64,000 nt of DNA, from positions 15,561 to 79,560 of the forward strand of contig DATLNB010000047.1 of NCBI GenBank assembly GCA_035536995.1, written 5' to 3'. Positions 61,799 to 64,000 of the stretch are shown here, in pieces. Both the position numbers and the translations under genes were made by a program. Position 1 is the stretch's first letter; the number at the start of each line of letters is the position of its first letter. Source of the DNA: AV80 sp035536995. GTDB taxonomy: Bacteria; Verrucomicrobiota; Verrucomicrobiia; Chthoniobacterales; UBA10450. The notes under the pieces were generated by a model. That model ran no database searches. It worked only from the letters and a program-made list of their open reading frames with translations, and was not told where the DNA came from.

Positions 61799-62815
61799 TC
61801 ATGCGAACTGCCTCAGGAACCGGAGATCGTTCGCGGCGAAGTAACGCAGGTCAGGAATCCCGAAAAGGATCATGGCCAGCCGATCCATCCCGAGACCGAA
61901 GGCGAAGCCGCTCCACTTTTCGGGATCGTAGGCGTTATCACCACGCGCGGAGTTGACCTGCTCGTAAACAGCCGGGTGGACCATCCCACAGCCACACATC
62001 TCCAGCCACTGCTCGCCGCCGCGGAGCGCTTTCGATTTCACGTCGACCTCGAGGCTCGGCTCGGTGAATGGGAAATAATGCGGACGAAAACGAATCTGAG
62101 TTTCAGCGCCGAACAATTCTCGCAGGAAAAATTCGAGGGTGCCCTTCAGGTCCGCAACGCTGACCTTTTCATCGATGTAAAGACCTTCAATCTGGTGGAA
62201 CTGCGCGCTATGGGTCGCGTCCACCTCGTCGCGGCGATAAGCCGCGCCGGGCGCGATCACGCGGATTGGGGGCGGCGCGTTCTCCATCGTCCGGATTTGA
62301 ACCGTTGAGGTATGGGTCCGGAGGAGACGGCCATCCGGCAAGAAAAACGTGTCTTGCTCGTTCCGGGCCGGATGATCGGGCGCGGTGTTCAGGGCATCGA
62401 AGCAATGCCACTCCGTCTCGACGTCGGGTCCTTCCGCCAACGCAAAACCCATCCGGCGAAAGATGCCGATCGCGCGGTCCAACATCTGGGTGAGGGGATG
62501 CAGCGCGCCTATTTCGGACACGGTTCCCGGGAGCGAAAGGTCGATGTTCGCAAGGGCGCGCGCTTCCTTGTCCGCTCGGAGGCGCTCACCGCTCGCGGCA
62601 ATTGCAGCGGTGACAGAGGTGCGCGCTTCGTTCAGTAGTTTGCCGACGACCGGTTTCTCTTCCTTGCTGAGCGATTTCATCCGCTCGGCCCAGGCAGAAA
62701 TGCTCCCGGCCCGCCCGAGAAACTTCACCCGCGCCGCTTCGAGACTTTGCTCGTCGGCAGCAGCGGCAACCTCAGCCAGCGCCGCGTCGCGCAGTTGTTC
62801 CAGCTCGTGTGGCAT
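61799..62815 (-). CDS. pheS: Phenylalanyl-tRNA synthetase alpha subunit
   Basis: The 338-residue subunit has a helical N-terminal arm and class II catalytic blocks (ALAEGPDVETEWHCFDALNT, PAHPARN-like DHPARNEQDTFFL, RTHTSTVQIRTMENAPPPIR, HSAQFHQIEGLYIDE, FGLGMDRLAMILFGIPDLRY). It is the catalytic half of the tRNA-Phe charging enzyme. It is located between rplT and pheT on the same strand. Confidence 0.97.
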   Translation of the reverse strand: MPHELEQLRDAALAEVAAAADEQSLEAARVKFLGRAGSISAWAERMKSLSKEEKPVVGKLLNEARTSVTAAIAASGERLRADKEARALANIDLSLPGTVSEIGALHPLTQMLDRAIGIFRRMGFALAEGPDVETEWHCFDALNTAPDHPARNEQDTFFLPDGRLLRTHTSTVQIRTMENAPPPIRVIAPGAAYRRDEVDATHSAQFHQIEGLYIDEKVSVADLKGTLEFFLRELFGAETQIRFRPHYFPFTEPSLEVDVKSKALRGGEQWLEMCGCGMVHPAVYEQVNSARGDNAYDPEKWSGFAFGLGMDRLAMILFGIPDLRYFAANDLRFLRQFA

Positions 62816-62821
62816 GGGAAA

Positions 62822-62892
62822 CTGTAGCGGCGGTCTATGACCGCCGAAAGATTTCTCCGAGCGCGTTCGGCGGTCATAGACCGCCGCTCCAG
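62822..62892. repeat. Paired palindromic repeat filling the pheS-rplT gap
   Basis: A palindrome beginning CTGTAGCGGCGGTC is followed after about 21 bases by its inverted copy CGGCGGTCATAGACCGCCGC. Together they form a long cruciform that occupies nearly the whole intergenic space. The first 26 bases are identical to the copy inside rnpB at 30702-30727. Confidence 0.88.
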
Positions 62893-62893
62893 G

Positions 62894-63280
62894 CTAGGCC
62901 GCTTTTTTCGCGCCCTTCGCCTTTTCCTCCAGCGCGCTCTTCACCTGCTCGACGATCGCCTTGAATGCGGTCTCGTCCGTGATCGCGAGATCGGAAAGAA
63001 TTTTGCGATCGAGGCCGATGTTCGCGGCCTTGATGCCCTCGGCGAAGCGGCTGTAGGTGAGTCCCTGGGCGCGGACGGCGGCGTTGAGCCGCTGAATCCA
63101 GAGATAACGGAAGGTGCGCTTCTTCGTCTTGCGGTCGCGATAAGACCAATACTTGGCCTTCATCGTCGCGTCTTTCGCGTAACGGAAAAGTTTGGAACGG
63201 CGGCCGCGGAAACCCTTGGCCCGCGCGAGAACGCGTTTGCGGCGCTCCCGACTGGCGGGAGCATTAGTTGCTCTAGGCAT
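62894..63280 (-). CDS. rplT: 50S ribosomal protein L20
   Basis: The 128-residue protein starts MPRATNAPASRERRKRVLAR and contains KGFRGRRSKLFRYAKDATMK, AYWSYRDRKTKKR-type sequence, RYLWIQRLNAAVRAQGL and NRKILSDLA-like LDRKILSDLAI. It is essential for 50S assembly. The L35 gene (rpmI) that usually lies immediately upstream is not found between 63281 and 63764. Confidence 0.98.
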   Translation of the reverse strand: MPRATNAPASRERRKRVLARAKGFRGRRSKLFRYAKDATMKAKYWSYRDRKTKKRTFRYLWIQRLNAAVRAQGLTYSRFAEGIKAANIGLDRKILSDLAITDETAFKAIVEQVKSALEEKAKGAKKAA

Positions 63281-63506
63281 ATTGTTTTATCCTCCCGCCG
63301 AGGCGGACGGATCCTTCTTTCAGCGAATTGTTATTTCCTTAGTGATCTGCGCGACCTCATTCGCTGATCAGGTCCCGTAAAACGGAACCAGGTGGGCAGA
63401 TCGGTGCGGCGCCATTCGGCGTTCGCGGGCCGGAAAGGTAGCCGGTGTTTTGGCTGGTGCAACCGGGAAGCCTGGTCCGTGAGCCCGCGGATGAATCTGC
63501 GACCGG

Positions 63507-63682
63507 AAGCTCCAAATCCCAAGCTCCAAGCACCAAATCCCAAACCGGCCACACCGCTGGATGCGCCTCCCGCACATTCACTGCCTTGCGTCCAGTATTT
63601 TGGGAGGCAGGCGATTATCTTATGCACAGCGGCGACAACCGTGAAAGGCCCCGCGCCCTTTGGAGCTTGGGATTTGGAGCTT
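63507..63682. repeat. Inverted repeat with 23-bp perfect arms upstream of rplT
   Basis: AAGCTCCAAATCCCAAGCTC plus CAA at 63507-63529 is the exact reverse complement of 63660-63682. A further TTGGGGCTTGGGATTTGGAG follows the right arm. The same unit is seen near tRNA-His at 22768-22854. The rest of 63281-63764 contains no recognisable gene. Confidence 0.8.
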
Positions 63683-63764
63683 CTTTGGAGCTTGGGGCTT
63701 GGGATTTGGAGCTTTTTTATAGCTCCGCGCACCGCGCTTTTCTAACATCCGCTCCGTGCATTGG

Positions 63765-64000
63765 ATGAGCCGACATCGGCGGATCGTGGTCGCGCTCATC
63801 TGCGCGGTCTGCGCCGGCGTGGTCATTGCCGGACACTGGCCCGGGGCGCCGTTCGTTCCCGCGATCTGGGAGCAGGAACAGGATTACCAGGATTACGTTC
63901 AGCGCCAGGGACGCAAAGCCAAAACCCATCCTGAGTTCGTCTTCCTCGGGATCGACCAGACGACCCTGGAGCTGCCGCCATTCCTCCCGGAAGAGCTGGC
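63765..64000 (+). CDS. Start of a CHASE2-like sensor protein (truncated by the window)
   Basis: From ATG 63765 the frame is open to the window edge, giving 78 residues. A hydrophobic anchor (IVVALICAVCAGVVIAG) is followed by a stretch with EFVFLGIDQTTLELPPFLPE. The FLGIDQTTLE block is typical of the beginning of CHASE2 sensor domains, which precede adenylate cyclase, kinase or GGDEF outputs. The output lies outside the window, so the class cannot be named. Confidence 0.75.
   Translation, partial: MSRHRRIVVALICAVCAGVVIAGHWPGAPFVPAIWEQEQDYQDYVQRQGRKAKTHPEFVFLGIDQTTLELPPFLPEEL

Overview
The window is GC-rich, gene-dense bacterial chromosome that fits the Verrucomicrobiota best, probably a soil Chthoniobacterales/Spartobacteria-type lineage. 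That assignment is inference. It rests on family content: a Minf_1886-type protein, ECF sigma factor/Ser-Thr kinase pairs, secreted enzymes that end in a shared surface module containing an STRGFV...GGFII motif, DUF3072 and DUF4186 proteins, and an archaeal-type prolyl-tRNA synthetase. There are no rRNA genes, phage genes, transposases or CRISPR arrays.

Layout. 0.1-4.0 kb (minus): a compact set made of an ECF sigma factor, a 77-residue protein, a GAF protein, a cytoplasmic subtilisin and a degenerate CobW-like protein with a His-rich tail, with tRNA-Arg(TCG) upstream. 4.1-7.9 kb: convergent secreted matrixin-like protease and vanadium haloperoxidase-like enzyme, each ending in two copies of the surface module. 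8.1-15.5 kb: a ferritin-like protein; an ECF sigma factor and a Ser/Thr kinase with TPR-like C-terminus; a small protein resembling NHLP-type RiPP leaders; and, convergent to these, a stand-alone LanM-type dehydratase behind an animal-type heme peroxidase. This is the best candidate for an undescribed system. 15.6-22.7 kb: a DUF885 peptidase, a carboxypeptidase Q-like peptidase, a secreted Ser/Pro-repeat protein and an OmpR-type two-component system. The last two share a GTAAC-N6-GTTAC palindrome.

22.9-36.8 kb: tRNA-His, a coiled-coil/TPR protein, aconitase, peroxiredoxin, RNase P RNA, a class V aminotransferase and ribosomal proteins L13/S9, among others. 36.8-48.1 kb: proS, glutaredoxin, a translation-linked minus-strand run (rplU, rpmA, NMP kinase, zinc ribbon, fmt, pyrH, frr), rsmI and bifunctional putA. 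48.1-64 kb: a frameshifted intradiol dioxygenase, an M16 peptidase, topoisomerase IB, an Mla-type lipid transport operon, carA, pheST, rplT and the start of a CHASE2-like protein cut by the window edge.

Palindromic repeats are scattered through the window. One 26-bp sequence occurs both inside the RNase P RNA and between rplT and pheS. A similar palindrome lies in frame inside putA, and another element supplies the fmt stop codon. This recalls the palindromic elements of Rickettsia.
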